Assembly (NCBI GenBank): GCA_947643405.1
Contig: CANRVY010000012.1
Span: 1 to 44,776 of the forward strand
Length of the DNA stretch: 44,776 bases
From: an uncultured Mycoplasmatota bacterium
GTDB lineage: Bacteria; Bacillota_I; Bacilli_A; RF39; UBA660
Reading direction: 5' to 3'
Part shown: one piece after another, positions 8,057-16,681 of the stretch
Position numbering within the stretch: the stretch's first letter is position 1
Layout of the letters: each line of letters opens with the position of its first letter
Made by a program: the position numbers and the translations under genes
Notes under the pieces: model-generated
The model's database searches: none
The model's input: the letters and a program-made list of their open reading frames with translations, nothing else
Told to the model about the DNA's origin: nothing

Positions 8057-9284
8057 AGAATCCCCTCTTTATTACTCCTTCAATAGTCCCGACTAAGGAA
8101 CCTGATGATTCTCCATGTTTTGTAATCGCAATTTTATAGACATCAAGTACTCTTTCTGCAAAATACTTTGAAGAATGCATTTCAGCACTTACTCTAGCTT
8201 GTTTGCTCATTTTAGAAAGTAGTTTTGAGTTACCAACTAAATATTCTACCTTTTTTACATAATCATTCAAATCTTCAAATAGATATCCATTTAATTCATC
8301 TACTACAACAATTCTAAAACTATCATCATTAATTGCTAGTACAGGTAATGATGCTGCCATCGCTTCTATCACTGTAAGACCTTGTGTCTCTGTTTTGGAA
8401 GCAGTTGCAAAAAGATTTGCTGCTTCATAATAAAGTGGAATATCGTCATAAGGAACTTTTCCAGTAAAAATAACATTTTTTTCTAAATGATATTCTTTTA
8501 CCATTTTTTTAAAATGTTCCATATCAGGACCATTCCCAACAATCAATAATTTTACATTAGGATGCTTTTTAATGATCTCTTTTTCACCTTCAATCAAAAC
8601 ATCTACACTCTTTTCTCTCCCTAGTCTTCCTACAAATAATATCACAAAATCGTCTTCTTGAATAGACAAATTCTGTCTTAATTCTAAAATTTGACTCTTT
8701 TTAAAATTTTCTCTGTAAAATCTGTCAATTTCAATTCCTGTTGGAATAATATGAACATTTCTATCTACTTTGTATTTATCTTTAAATAAATCATAGGCTT
8801 TTTTTGTCGGAACAATTAATTCTGTCGCTGTTTTATCACAATAAAATTTTGTTAAATATTCTACAATTTTCTTACTAGTACCATTAAAATAACCTTTGGT
8901 AATATAATGTACATAATCTTCATACATTGTATGATAAGTATGCACAATTGGAATATTCATTTGTTTGGAAATTAATCTTGCAAAAGTTCCTACTCCAAAT
9001 TCTGTCTGAGAATGAATAACATCTAATTTCCAATTTTTAATTTTATTTATAACCCTTACAGGATAAATTCCAGTTAATCTATAATCATAAATGCCAATTG
9101 GGATTCCTGGAAGCCTAATAATTTTATTATCATCTTCATATTTATAAGATAAGTTTTCGTTATTCACAGTCACAATAAAAACTTCATGTCCTAATTTTTC
9201 TAATGCACCTTTAAGCATTACAATACTAGTAGATACTCCATTTATATATGGAGGATATGTATCTGTAAAAATTCCAATTCTCAT
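8046..9284 (-). CDS. family 4 glycosyltransferase, probably diacylglycerol 3-glucosyltransferase
   Basis: 412 residues, GT-B fold. The N-terminal acceptor half begins RIGIFTDTYPPYINGVSTS and contains HTYHTMYEDYVHY. The C-terminal half has FVGRLGREKSVD and a nucleotide-sugar site ETQGLTVIEAMA, a variant of the E-x7-E motif typical of the glycolipid synthases (alMGS, BgsB and their streptococcal relatives). These enzymes transfer glucose from UDP-glucose to membrane diacylglycerol on the inner leaflet, giving the anchor lipid for lipoteichoic acid. The exact acceptor is inferred. Ribosome site GGAG precedes the ATG. It is followed with overlap by tpiA. The UPF0104 membrane protein upstream (9874-10881) may belong to the same envelope pathway. 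Confidence 0.8.
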   Translation of the reverse strand: MRIGIFTDTYPPYINGVSTSIVMLKGALEKLGHEVFIVTVNNENLSYKYEDDNKIIRLPGIPIGIYDYRLTGIYPVRVINKIKNWKLDVIHSQTEFGVGTFARLISKQMNIPIVHTYHTMYEDYVHYITKGYFNGTSKKIVEYLTKFYCDKTATELIVPTKKAYDLFKDKYKVDRNVHIIPTGIEIDRFYRENFKKSQILELRQNLSIQEDDFVILFVGRLGREKSVDVLIEGEKEIIKKHPNVKLLIVGNGPDMEHFKKMVKEYHLEKNVIFTGKVPYDDIPLYYEAANLFATASKTETQGLTVIEAMAASLPVLAINDDSFRIVVVDELNGYLFEDLNDYVKKVEYLVGNSKLLSKMSKQARVSAEMHSSKYFAERVLDVYKIAITKHGESSGSLVGTIEGVIKRGFYGK

Positions 9285-9369
9285 AATTTATTTCTCCTCT
9301 CACAGAAATTATAATTTAACATAGGTCAACAAATCCACACAAAATATTTTTACTTTTTTCAAAAAATCA

Positions 9370-9831
9370 TTAATAATCTGAGTTTCTTTCTATTCCTAAA
9401 TCTCTATCTGTTTTAGTAACTAAATATTTTAAAAATATACCTTGTACAAGCGCTTCTCCTGCTTTAAACTTTACTATTTTTTCACCTTCATTTTGAACTT
9501 TTACATATATATGTCCTTCATTATCTTTATTATTAAAATAATCTGCATCAATGACGCCTACTTGATTCACTAATCTAATGTTATATTTAAATCCAGTTGA
9601 GCTTTTTACAACAATTAATAACACCTCATCTTCTTCAAAATAAGCTTTTATTCCTGTAGGGATTTTAACAATTTCATTGGGTTTTATTTCCAAATCCTGA
9701 ATTAAAAATAAATCATAACCAGCCGTTAATTTAGAATCTCTAATAGGTAATTTATAATTGTCATACAATTCTTTACTTTCACCAATATCTTTGCAGAATT
9801 GTTCAAAACTTATTTTTTCAAAATCTCTCAT
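9370..9831 (-). CDS. dUTP diphosphatase-like protein (trimeric dUTPase fold)
   Basis: 153 residues. Trimeric dUTPase motifs can be followed in order: AGYDLFL (motif 1), SSTGFKYNIRLVN (motif 2), VGVIDADYFN with the catalytic Asp (motif 3) and GEALVQGIF (motif 4). The C-terminal glycine-rich motif 5 is not recognisable; the protein ends LGIERNSDY. It would hydrolyse dUTP to dUMP and keep uracil out of DNA. The family also includes dCTP deaminases, but the motif 3 form favours dUTPase. The ribosome site AAGGAG lies close upstream of the ATG. The gene sits between two envelope genes on the same strand, with gaps of 42 and 85 bases. Confidence 0.75.
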   Translation of the reverse strand: MRDFEKISFEQFCKDIGESKELYDNYKLPIRDSKLTAGYDLFLIQDLEIKPNEIVKIPTGIKAYFEEDEVLLIVVKSSTGFKYNIRLVNQVGVIDADYFNNKDNEGHIYVKVQNEGEKIVKFKAGEALVQGIFLKYLVTKTDRDLGIERNSDY

Positions 9832-9873
9832 TTTATACTCTCCTTATATCATGATACTATAAAATCTTATAAT

Positions 9874-10881
9874 CTATTTTTCCCTTGTGTTTAAAGCAAT
9901 TGCTCCTACTATAATTCCAAAGTAATAAGTAATAAAACGCCAAATCAACATAACTGACTTTAATACACTTCCACTTAAGAAGTTTCCATAAAAGGTTAAA
10001 AAGCTATATTCAAGACCACCTGTTCCACCTGGTATCGGAACAAATGATCCTATTAGCATAACATAAGCAGATGTAATAATTGTAAGTCCACCTGATAAAC
10101 TCTGATAATCCCCTAATCCATAAAGGATAGTAAGTGGTATCAAGTAAAGGCTTATTAAAGCAGCAAGATTTAATAAAATAAGTTTTATAAAATGTTTTTT
10201 ATCTTTCATCAGTATTTTTGCTCCACCATGGAATCTCGTAATATAATTTTTCCAATTTTCCCTTGTTTTTTCTGGATTTCTTAAAAGTTTTATTTTTCCT
10301 AAACAATGGATTAGCTTATCTGCTATAAAATAATTTATTTTTTTAGCAAAAGCTACAATAAAAAGAACAATAATGACTAATGTATTAATAATAAATCCAA
10401 GCGTTACTAGTTGTTTTAAAAATCCCACTTCTGGATAAAAATGACAAAAATAATTGGTTACGATTGCAAATACTCCTAAAATAACCAAAGCAATTTGGTA
10501 AACAATAAAATCTTGAATAATAATATTCGCTCCATCTGTAATTTTAATACCTTCTTTTTTTAAAGAATATATTTGAAAAGGCTGTCCCCCACTTGCAAAT
10601 GGAGTGATTCCATTAAAAAATTGTGTAAGTAAGATATTTCTAAAGGCTTGACTCATTTTATAATCTTCTTTAAAATGCCTAGCAGTTTGATAAAGTACCA
10701 AAGACTTCATAAACCAGTATCCAAATATTAAGAATACAGAAATCAAAAGCCAAAAAATATTGATAGTTAATATATTATGTACAATATCATTAAAATCGTC
10801 TTTGAGTGCAAAATAAAGTACAATAATTGTTACTAAAATTAATAATAAAATGCTAAGTTTGCTTTTAAGCTTTCCTTTCAT
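9874..10881 (-). CDS. UPF0104 / lysylphosphatidylglycerol synthase-type membrane protein (flippase-like)
   Basis: 335 residues with about eight membrane segments, the first at 9-25. Two conserved family blocks are clear: LLTQFFNGITPFASGGQPFQ in the first half and VPIPGGTGGLEYSF in the second. This is the membrane half of MprF-type proteins without the cytosolic aminoacyl-transfer domain, so it cannot itself charge lipids. Relatives (YbhN, AglD) are thought to move or modify lipids across the membrane; the substrate is unknown. It lies 14 bases downstream of pgk and upstream of the dUTPase and GT4 genes on the same strand, probably in one operon. Confidence 0.82.
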   Translation of the reverse strand: MKGKLKSKLSILLLILVTIIVLYFALKDDFNDIVHNILTINIFWLLISVFLIFGYWFMKSLVLYQTARHFKEDYKMSQAFRNILLTQFFNGITPFASGGQPFQIYSLKKEGIKITDGANIIIQDFIVYQIALVILGVFAIVTNYFCHFYPEVGFLKQLVTLGFIINTLVIIVLFIVAFAKKINYFIADKLIHCLGKIKLLRNPEKTRENWKNYITRFHGGAKILMKDKKHFIKLILLNLAALISLYLIPLTILYGLGDYQSLSGGLTIITSAYVMLIGSFVPIPGGTGGLEYSFLTFYGNFLSGSVLKSVMLIWRFITYYFGIIVGAIALNTREK

Positions 10882-10895
10882 AACATCAATCCTTT

Positions 10896-12071
10896 TTATT
10901 GTTCTGTAATAATGCTAATGCCTGGCAAATCCTTTCCTTCGAGCATTTCTAAAGAGGCTCCTCCTCCTGTTGAAAGGTGAGTCATAAATTCTTTGTATCC
11001 AAGGTTAATCACGGCTGATGCAGTATCTCCACCACCTACAATTGTTGTTCCCTTGCTTTGTTTTAATATTTCACAAATACTTTTTGTTCCTTCACTAAAA
11101 GCTGGCTCTTCAAATATTCCAACTGGTCCATTCCAAATAATTGTTTTACTAATATCCAAATATTTTTTAAATAATTCTACTGTTTTTGGACCAATATCAA
11201 CTCCAATATCATCAGAATTAAATTCTGTCTTGATAGTTCCTTCTTTGCTATCTAATGATTTGGTACATAAAGAATCTACTGGCAATATTATTTTATCACA
11301 ATATGAGGATAAAATTTCCTTACAAAATTGTAAGTTTTCTAAATCACATAGAGAAGCACCAATTTCTTTTCCTTGGGCTTTTAAAAATGTATAAGCCATT
11401 CCTCCTCCAATTAGGATAAAATCTGCTTTATGAACTAAGTTTTCAATCACACCTATTTTATCATTTACTTTTGCACCACCTAAAATAACTGTAAATGGTT
11501 GTTCTGGGCTGTTAATGGCTGGTTCTAAATATTTTAATTCTTTTTCAATTAAAAAACCAATTCCATTTGGAAGTCTTGAAGCAACACCAACATTAGAGGC
11601 ATGTTCTCTATGACTAGTTCCAAAAGCATCATTGATATAAATATCTGCTAGTTCTGCCCAATACTTTCCAAGTTCTGCATCACTATGACTTTCCTTTTTT
11701 CCATCAATGTCTTCAAATCTCGTATTTTCTAATAATACAATATCTCCATTTTTCATATTTTGGACTGCTTCTTCTACTCTTTTTCCTCTTGTTTCGAAAA
11801 CAAACAAAATAGGTTTTCCAAGTAATTCACTAAGTCTTACTGCAACTGGTCTAAGAGATTTTCCATTTTTATCCTCTTCTGTTTTTATTCTACCCAAATG
11901 TGACAATAATATTACTTTAGCTTCATGTTCGATTGCATATCTAATTGTCTCTAAACTTTCTCTAATCCGATTGTCATCTGTAATAACTGAGTCTTTCATT
12001 GGAACGTTGAAATCAACTCTAATAATTACTTTTTTACCTTTCAAATCATAATCACGAATTGTCTTTTTCAT
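10896..12071 (-). CDS. pgk: phosphoglycerate kinase
   Basis: 391 residues, normal length. N-terminal VIIRVDFNVPMKD and LLSHLGR bind 3-phosphoglycerate. The C-terminal half has GGAKVNDKIGVIENL, WNGPVGIFE and GGGDTASAV for ADP/ATP. It makes ATP from 1,3-bisphosphoglycerate. It begins 15 bases after the small pseudopilin gene (12087-12458), so it can be read from the promoter of that gene; no gap gene is adjacent. Ribosome site AGGTGAG is just before the ATG. Confidence 0.97.
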   Translation of the reverse strand: MKKTIRDYDLKGKKVIIRVDFNVPMKDSVITDDNRIRESLETIRYAIEHEAKVILLSHLGRIKTEEDKNGKSLRPVAVRLSELLGKPILFVFETRGKRVEEAVQNMKNGDIVLLENTRFEDIDGKKESHSDAELGKYWAELADIYINDAFGTSHREHASNVGVASRLPNGIGFLIEKELKYLEPAINSPEQPFTVILGGAKVNDKIGVIENLVHKADFILIGGGMAYTFLKAQGKEIGASLCDLENLQFCKEILSSYCDKIILPVDSLCTKSLDSKEGTIKTEFNSDDIGVDIGPKTVELFKKYLDISKTIIWNGPVGIFEEPAFSEGTKSICEILKQSKGTTIVGGGDTASAVINLGYKEFMTHLSTGGGASLEMLEGKDLPGISIITEQ

Positions 12072-12086
12072 AATCTCACCTTTCTA

Positions 12087-12458
12087 TTAATGCGCTGTAT
12101 AAGAATAGTCATAGCTTCCATCTGCTTTTCTTGTTACTCGAACTGTATCAGAAGAACTTATTTTTTGATCTGTTTTTGGATTCACCATATTTGATTTTAT
12201 ATATCCATTTTCTATTAGTTCTTGCATTGTAATTGTATAAGTCCCATTTGTAATAGCCAAATCAGGGTAATTACTTATATTTAATTGAACATAAGATTCC
12301 GTTGCTAAAGAAATATCAGTTAAAAATCTTTGATATTCTTTTTCATCATCTCTTTTCAGCATTCCAATTACTGATGGAACAACAAAAGCTAGTACCGCTG
12401 CAATAATTGCTACTATACCTAATAGTTCTACAAGTGTAAATCCCTTTTTACTTTTCAT
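12087..12458 (-). CDS. small type IV pseudopilin (ComGC-like prepilin)
   Basis: 123 residues. MKSKKG|FTLVELL is a textbook class III signal with prepilin peptidase cleavage after Gly 6 and Glu at mature position 5. It is followed by a 20-residue hydrophobic helix and then a short globular domain containing ESYVQLNISNYPDLA, NGTYTITMQELIENGYI and a polar tail. Size and layout match ComGC or T2SS major pseudopilins, but no assembly ATPase, platform protein or peptidase gene is in the window, so assembly depends on genes elsewhere. GATAGGTG is the ribosome site. A promoter TTGTAA-17-TAAAAT is plausible about 30 bases upstream. It does not have the repeat promoter of the other two pilin genes. Confidence 0.85.
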   Translation of the reverse strand: MKSKKGFTLVELLGIVAIIAAVLAFVVPSVIGMLKRDDEKEYQRFLTDISLATESYVQLNISNYPDLAITNGTYTITMQELIENGYIKSNMVNPKTDQKISSSDTVRVTRKADGSYDYSYTAH

Positions 12459-12519
12459 TTTATCACCTATCTTTACCTTATTACTATTTTATAACAAATT
12501 GATATATTTTACAAGAAAA

Positions 12520-12546
12520 AGAAAAAGGCTTAATTGCCCTCATAAA
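12520..12546 (-). terminator. weak terminator after the large prepilin gene
   Basis: On the minus strand GGGC-AATTAA-GCCT forms a short stem followed by TTTTCTTTTT. It sits between the stop of the large prepilin (12654) and the start of the small one (12458). Confidence 0.4.
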
Positions 12547-12653
12547 TATATTGTTCTAAATATTAGAAATGAAATATTAATAATCTTTCTAAATATAAAA
12601 TTAAAATTTTGAACTCATTTTATAATCATAAATTTTTTTAATAATTATTTTAA

Positions 12654-14069
12654 TCATTTAGTTAATATATATGGATCACTTTCTGTCCCTGTTCCATTTT
12701 TGATTTTTACATTTGAATCAAGAATTACTGCTGGACGTGCATAAATGCTACTATAATAAGCATAATGAAAACTGACTATTCCATTATAAATGAAAAACAC
12801 ATTATTTTGATTATCGCTTCGCAAAGTAAACGTCCATTCATTTCGATTAGGAGTTGCTAACCAATTGCTATTAAAACAAGTATTAGTACCTCTCAAATCA
12901 GTATCTAATGTACATTCGTTATCACTTGTTCCGTAAGCAAAATCAGTGACCGTCATTAATCCAATGGAATTTGATGTCGTATATTCACTATCTTTTTCGG
13001 CTGTTTCAAAAATTGATATTAAATGATCTGAATCATTATCTTTACCACTAAACTTCCACTTGTTATTTAACATCCATTCTTTTTGATCCTCTGAATTTAT
13101 CCATTCTGTATTATTAAATATGTCATTTTGTAATGCTGTATTTAAACTTGCTGGTCTTGTCCATATATTATATCCACTACGATCCCAAGCCACTCCAGCA
13201 TTTTTATAATACTCAGTACTAATTAATTTCAGATTACCGTCTATAACTCCTATTATTCTCCATAATTGTTTTCCACTACACGTTGTTTCATCTGTACCAA
13301 AACAAACATAGTTATTTGGATTACTCCCTGCATATCTTTTATTTCCACTTGTATCTGTTCTTATTATTCCATTTTCTCCTACTGCTTCTGAATTCATTAC
13401 TTCTTCAAAAGTTCTAATACTATTCTTTACCATAAAAGTTCTTGTTAATGATGCGATTTCTTTATTCTCATATATCATTCTGCATTTTACACAGTTTTCT
13501 CCTTCTTTTAATTCTTTAGTATTTGTTACTTCTTTATTGTCATCTGATAAATTAATACATGTTACCATTCCTTTTTGATTTCTAATATTATAATAACTTC
13601 CTGGTATTGCACTATCAAATCCTGATTCTATATAATTTAGTTTTATTCCTTCTTCAATCATTGGAGACTCAATTTTACATGTTTCTTTATTGTAATCTAT
13701 AATTTCTATACTTTCTTTGTCTTCCCTTTTTATTGCACACCATTTTTCATTATAGATAGACATTTCTATTTTACCATTACTTTTTACAATAATGGTTCCG
13801 CCTTTTGGTCTAGTGCCCTTATATTTTAATTCATTTTCTTCTTCCTCATATGAAAATACTTTATCCCCAAGTTCTTTATTGTCTATAATGTTTTCTACAT
13901 AATATAATCTTGCACTTTCCATAATCCCATATGCACTATTTTGAAATGCACTCTTTCTTGCTTTCTCTATGATATTTAATATTAATGGAACTGATATCAG
14001 CGCTATAATAGTTAGAATGATAATAACTGCTAGCAATTCTATTAATGTAAATCCTTTTTCTTTCTTCAT
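12654..14069 (-). CDS. large type IV prepilin with C-terminal extracellular module (putative pilus adhesin)
   Basis: 471 residues, far longer than a normal pilin. MKKEKG|FTLIELLAV gives prepilin cleavage after Gly 6 and Glu at mature position 5. The hydrophobic helix runs to about residue 31, then a pilin-like region with a Tyr-rich YGIMESARLYYVE helix. A spacer with paired Cys residues (CAIKRE, CKIES, CINLS, CVKC) leads to the module at about 229-471: LWRIIGVIDGNLKLIS, Trp-rich loops, more Cys pairs, and a closing ARPAVILDSNVKI...GTGTESDPYI. The same closing signature occurs twice in the protein at 1554-2888. Large modular minor pilins commonly cap a pilus and bind a target; that role is inferred here. 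Expression is from the repeat promoter at 14094-14143, and GAGGTG is the ribosome site. Confidence 0.8.
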   Translation of the reverse strand: MKKEKGFTLIELLAVIIILTIIALISVPLILNIIEKARKSAFQNSAYGIMESARLYYVENIIDNKELGDKVFSYEEEENELKYKGTRPKGGTIIVKSNGKIEMSIYNEKWCAIKREDKESIEIIDYNKETCKIESPMIEEGIKLNYIESGFDSAIPGSYYNIRNQKGMVTCINLSDDNKEVTNTKELKEGENCVKCRMIYENKEIASLTRTFMVKNSIRTFEEVMNSEAVGENGIIRTDTSGNKRYAGSNPNNYVCFGTDETTCSGKQLWRIIGVIDGNLKLISTEYYKNAGVAWDRSGYNIWTRPASLNTALQNDIFNNTEWINSEDQKEWMLNNKWKFSGKDNDSDHLISIFETAEKDSEYTTSNSIGLMTVTDFAYGTSDNECTLDTDLRGTNTCFNSNWLATPNRNEWTFTLRSDNQNNVFFIYNGIVSFHYAYYSSIYARPAVILDSNVKIKNGTGTESDPYILTK

Positions 14070-14093
14070 TTTTTCACCTCTTTATTCTTTTTC

Positions 14094-14143
14094 ATTATAG
14101 CAAACTCATTTTTTCTATTTTTATTTTGTAACCGTTTTGATAC
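14094..14143 (-). promoter_or_regulatory. pilin-type promoter P2: tandem 11-bp repeats plus extended -10
   Basis: On the minus strand GTATCAAAACG (14133-14143) abuts GTTACAAAATA (14122-14132). Twenty-two bases later comes TGCTATAAT, an extended -10 (hexamer 14094-14099). Repeat content, spacing and the following leader to the ribosome site match P1 (155-204). As at P1, no -35 hexamer is recognisable. Confidence 0.65.
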
Positions 14144-14152
14144 AGGTATGCA

Positions 14153-14184
14153 GTAAAAAAAAAAGATTAGAAGCCTCTAATCTT
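14153..14184 (-). terminator. strong terminator after tyrS
   Basis: Nine-base perfect stem AAGATTAGA / TCTAATCTT (14163-14171 and 14176-14184), 4-base loop, then ten Ts on the minus strand. It overlaps the tyrS stop and insulates the pilin promoter P2. Confidence 0.9.
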
Positions 14185-15406
14185 CATAGATACCTAAATA
14201 ATACTTTTTCTTTCCTTTACGAATAATCGCTACTTTATTCTCAACTAAATTTTCTTTGGAAACAATAGCTTCTACATCTGTAAATTTCACATTATTAATT
14301 GTAATAGCTCCACTTGTTATCATCTCTCTTGCTTCTCTTTTACTAGAACAAATTTCTTTTTCTACCAATAAATCTACTAATAATGGAGAATCATTAAAAG
14401 TAAAACTTGGAACATCTTTAAAGTTTTCAATAATGTCATTAGCTTTCAAAGTAAATATTTGATCACTAAATAAGGATTCACTCATTTTTACAGCTTTATC
14501 AAATTCCTCTTTCCCATGTAAGAATGTAATGACCTCACGAGCAAGGGCCTTATGAGCTTCTCTATATTCAGGATGTTCTAAATGTTTTTTTTCTAATTCT
14601 TCGATTTCAGGAATTGATAAAAATGTCAACTTCTTTAAATATTCAATTACTTTACTATCTTCACTATTTAAGAAAAATTGATACATTTCATAACTAGTCG
14701 TTTTTTCTTTATCTAACCAAATCGCTTTTCCTTCACTTTTTCCGAATTTTGTCCCATCTGCTTTGGTAATTAATGGCATTGTTAAACCGTAAACTGTATC
14801 TCCTGTTTTCTTACGAATCAATTCTACCCCAGATGTAATATTTCCCCATTGATCTGAACCACCAATCTGTAAAGTACAATGTTTATTTTCATGTAAATGT
14901 AAAAAGTCTATTGATTGTAAAATCATGTAAGAAAATTCGGTATAAGTAATTCCAATATCCAATCTGCTTTTTACAGTTTCTTTATTTAACATATAATTTA
15001 AATTAAAAAATTTACCATAATCTCTTAAATAATCAATAAAGTTTATATCACCCAACCAGTCATAATTATTTACAACGTCAAAACCAAAAATTTCTTCAAC
15101 TTGTTTTCTTAATTTTTTGTAATTATAATCTAACTGCTCTTTGGTAATCATAGGCCTTTCTGCACTTGGTTTTGGATCGCCTATCAAGCCAGTGCCTCCC
15201 CCTACTAATAGAATTGGATTATGGCCAGCCTCTTTTAAACGAAAAGCCATCGAAAAAGTGGAATAATGACCAATGTGCAAACTATCGCCTGTTGGATCTG
15301 TTCCAATATAAAAAGTTAATCCTCCTTCATTAATTTTTCTTTCTAATTCTGGATCAGTAATATTATCAATTAATCCTCTCCATTTTAATTCTTCAAATAA
15401 AGTCAT
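14177..15406 (-). CDS. tyrS: tyrosyl-tRNA synthetase
   Basis: 409 residues. The class I signature is YIGTDPTGDSLHIGH, and the KMSKS loop appears as KFGKSEGKAIW. The tyrosine pocket is in YMILQSIDFLHLHE and QIGGSDQWGNI. A C-terminal S4-like RNA-binding domain (about 340-405) ends the protein. It charges tRNA-Tyr. Start overlaps the deoC stop by four bases (ATGA), so it is coupled to deoC, and both lie behind a T-box whose specifier reads UAC (Tyr). Expression should therefore rise when charged tRNA-Tyr falls. Confidence 0.97.
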   Translation of the reverse strand: MTLFEELKWRGLIDNITDPELERKINEGGLTFYIGTDPTGDSLHIGHYSTFSMAFRLKEAGHNPILLVGGGTGLIGDPKPSAERPMITKEQLDYNYKKLRKQVEEIFGFDVVNNYDWLGDINFIDYLRDYGKFFNLNYMLNKETVKSRLDIGITYTEFSYMILQSIDFLHLHENKHCTLQIGGSDQWGNITSGVELIRKKTGDTVYGLTMPLITKADGTKFGKSEGKAIWLDKEKTTSYEMYQFFLNSEDSKVIEYLKKLTFLSIPEIEELEKKHLEHPEYREAHKALAREVITFLHGKEEFDKAVKMSESLFSDQIFTLKANDIIENFKDVPSFTFNDSPLLVDLLVEKEICSSKREAREMITSGAITINNVKFTDVEAIVSKENLVENKVAIIRKGKKKYYLGIYED

Positions 15407-16047
15407 TGTATCTCTCCTTCCATAATTTCTTTTGCGTGACTTGTTCCTATTCTAGAAACTCCTTTTTCTAAAAATTTTGAAGCATCCTCATAAGTCCTAA
15501 TTCCGCCACTTGCTTTGATTTCTAATACATCACTTTTATACTTATTTATTATTTCAATATCTTCCAAAGCGGCTCCTCTAGTTCCAAATCCTGTAGACGT
15601 TTTAATAAAATGTACAAAAGTTTCATTACAAATTTCAGTCATCTTTGCAATTTCTTCTTCTGTTAAATAGCAAGTTTCAATAATTACTTTTAACGTATGT
15701 CCATCAATACTATCGCGAATCTCCTCTATCTCATTTTTTACATATTCATAATCTTTTTCTTTTAAAGCGCCAATATTAATAACCATATCAATTTCATCTG
15801 CACCTGCTTCTATCGCAGCAATCGCTTCATATGATTTTACCATAGTCGTATTTGCACCCAAAGGAAATCCAATTACAGTATCTACTGCAACAGTGCTATC
15901 CTTTAATAAATCTGCCGCATATTCTATATAACATGGATTTACACAAACACTTGAAAAATGATAAGTCTTGGCTTCTTCACATAACCTCTGAATATCTGCT
16001 TTCGTAGCATATGCATTTAAATTTGTACTATCAATATATGTATTCAT
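15403..16047 (-). CDS. deoC: deoxyribose-phosphate aldolase
   Basis: 214 residues, TIM barrel. The Schiff-base Lys is K149 in FIKTSTGFG. K178 in EIKASGGIR and the conserved Asp in EIDMVINIG complete the site. It splits 2-deoxyribose 5-phosphate to acetaldehyde and glyceraldehyde 3-phosphate, feeding nucleoside sugar into glycolysis. Ribosome site TAGGAGGG is strong. The gene stands between the Tyr T-box and tyrS, not with a nucleoside phosphorylase or cytidine deaminase as usual, so it should respond to tyrosine supply as a passenger of tyrS control. Confidence 0.95.
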   Translation of the reverse strand: MNTYIDSTNLNAYATKADIQRLCEEAKTYHFSSVCVNPCYIEYAADLLKDSTVAVDTVIGFPLGANTTMVKSYEAIAAIEAGADEIDMVINIGALKEKDYEYVKNEIEEIRDSIDGHTLKVIIETCYLTEEEIAKMTEICNETFVHFIKTSTGFGTRGAALEDIEIINKYKSDVLEIKASGGIRTYEDASKFLEKGVSRIGTSHAKEIMEGEIQ

Positions 16048-16062
16048 AAAATCCCTCCTAAC

Positions 16063-16262
16063 AAAAAAAGTACTATGATATAAGGACGAATTTTCGCGGT
16101 ACCACCTTATTTCATAATACTTGATTATGCACTTTTTTCTTTAACGCAGAAATACGTTTTCATTCCCTCTGTGTAATTTCAAATATTTTCTCTGGCTTAT
16201 TTTCATCCCCATAAGCTTTCTCATTTCTAAAAATATTCTACTTTCAAAGTTCAACACGAATT
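16063..16262 (-). promoter_or_regulatory. T-box riboswitch (tyrosine) for deoC-tyrS
   Basis: The minus-strand leader carries the T-box core AGGTGGTACCGCG (16095-16108) followed by TCGTCCTT, the antiterminator. The terminator alternative pairs 16105-16122 with the strand at 16068-16085 (17 of 18 positions) and ends in seven Ts. Stem I has a distal hairpin GCTTAT...ATAAGC, an AATATTTT/AAAATATT helix and a specifier loop with TAC at 16173-16175, one purine before the lower stem CAGAG. UAC is a Tyr codon and matches the downstream tyrS. Confidence 0.9.
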
Positions 16263-16269
16263 ACTAATA

Positions 16270-16298
16270 ATTTAGCACAATTCTACTTAATCGTCAAC
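16270..16298 (-). promoter_or_regulatory. promoter of the T-box/deoC-tyrS operon
   Basis: TTGACG (16293-16298), 17 bases, TAAATT (16270-16275) on the minus strand. The -35 lies within the last codons of rbfA. Confidence 0.65.
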
Positions 16299-16646
16299 AT
16301 CTTCTTCATGAATCTTTTCTATGATATGCTCAATTTTATTTCCATATTCAATAGATTCATCATAAATAAACTCCAATTCAGGAATATGACGAATTTCAAT
16401 TCGATCAGCTAACATTTTTCGAATAAAACCACTCGCACTTTTTAAAGCCTCTAAAGTCTCTTCTTTTTTTTGATCATTTAATACTGTAAAATACACTTTC
16501 GCATAACTAAGATCATTTGTAACCTTTACATCAGTAACAGTTACAAATTTAATATCTCCATCTTTTACTTCAGTTGCCAAAATATAGCTAATTTCTTTTA
16601 CTAACTGACTTCCAATACGTTCTATTTTAATACTCATTTGTTCCAC
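16287..16646 (-). CDS. rbfA: 30S ribosome-binding factor RbfA
   Basis: 119 residues with the KH-like fold of RbfA: RIGSQLVKEISYILATEV near the start, FVTVTDVKVTNDLSYAKVYFTV in the middle and RHIPELEFIYDESIEYGNKIEHII near the end. It matures the 5' end of 16S rRNA in the 30S subunit. In Bacillus rbfA directly follows infB. Here 1.7 kb with a hypothetical gene and an IS110-type relic separate them, and rbfA has its own promoter (TTTACT-17-TATAAT just upstream of GAGGTGG). Confidence 0.94.
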   Translation of the reverse strand: MEQMSIKIERIGSQLVKEISYILATEVKDGDIKFVTVTDVKVTNDLSYAKVYFTVLNDQKKEETLEALKSASGFIRKMLADRIEIRHIPELEFIYDESIEYGNKIEHIIEKIHEEDVDD

Positions 16647-16681
16647 CTCAAATTCATTATAACACGTATAATACTGATAGT

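Noticed and set aside
10993-12051. Plus-strand frames of 133 and 114 codons opposite pgk
   Set aside because: Exact antisense shadows of pgk with no start signals.
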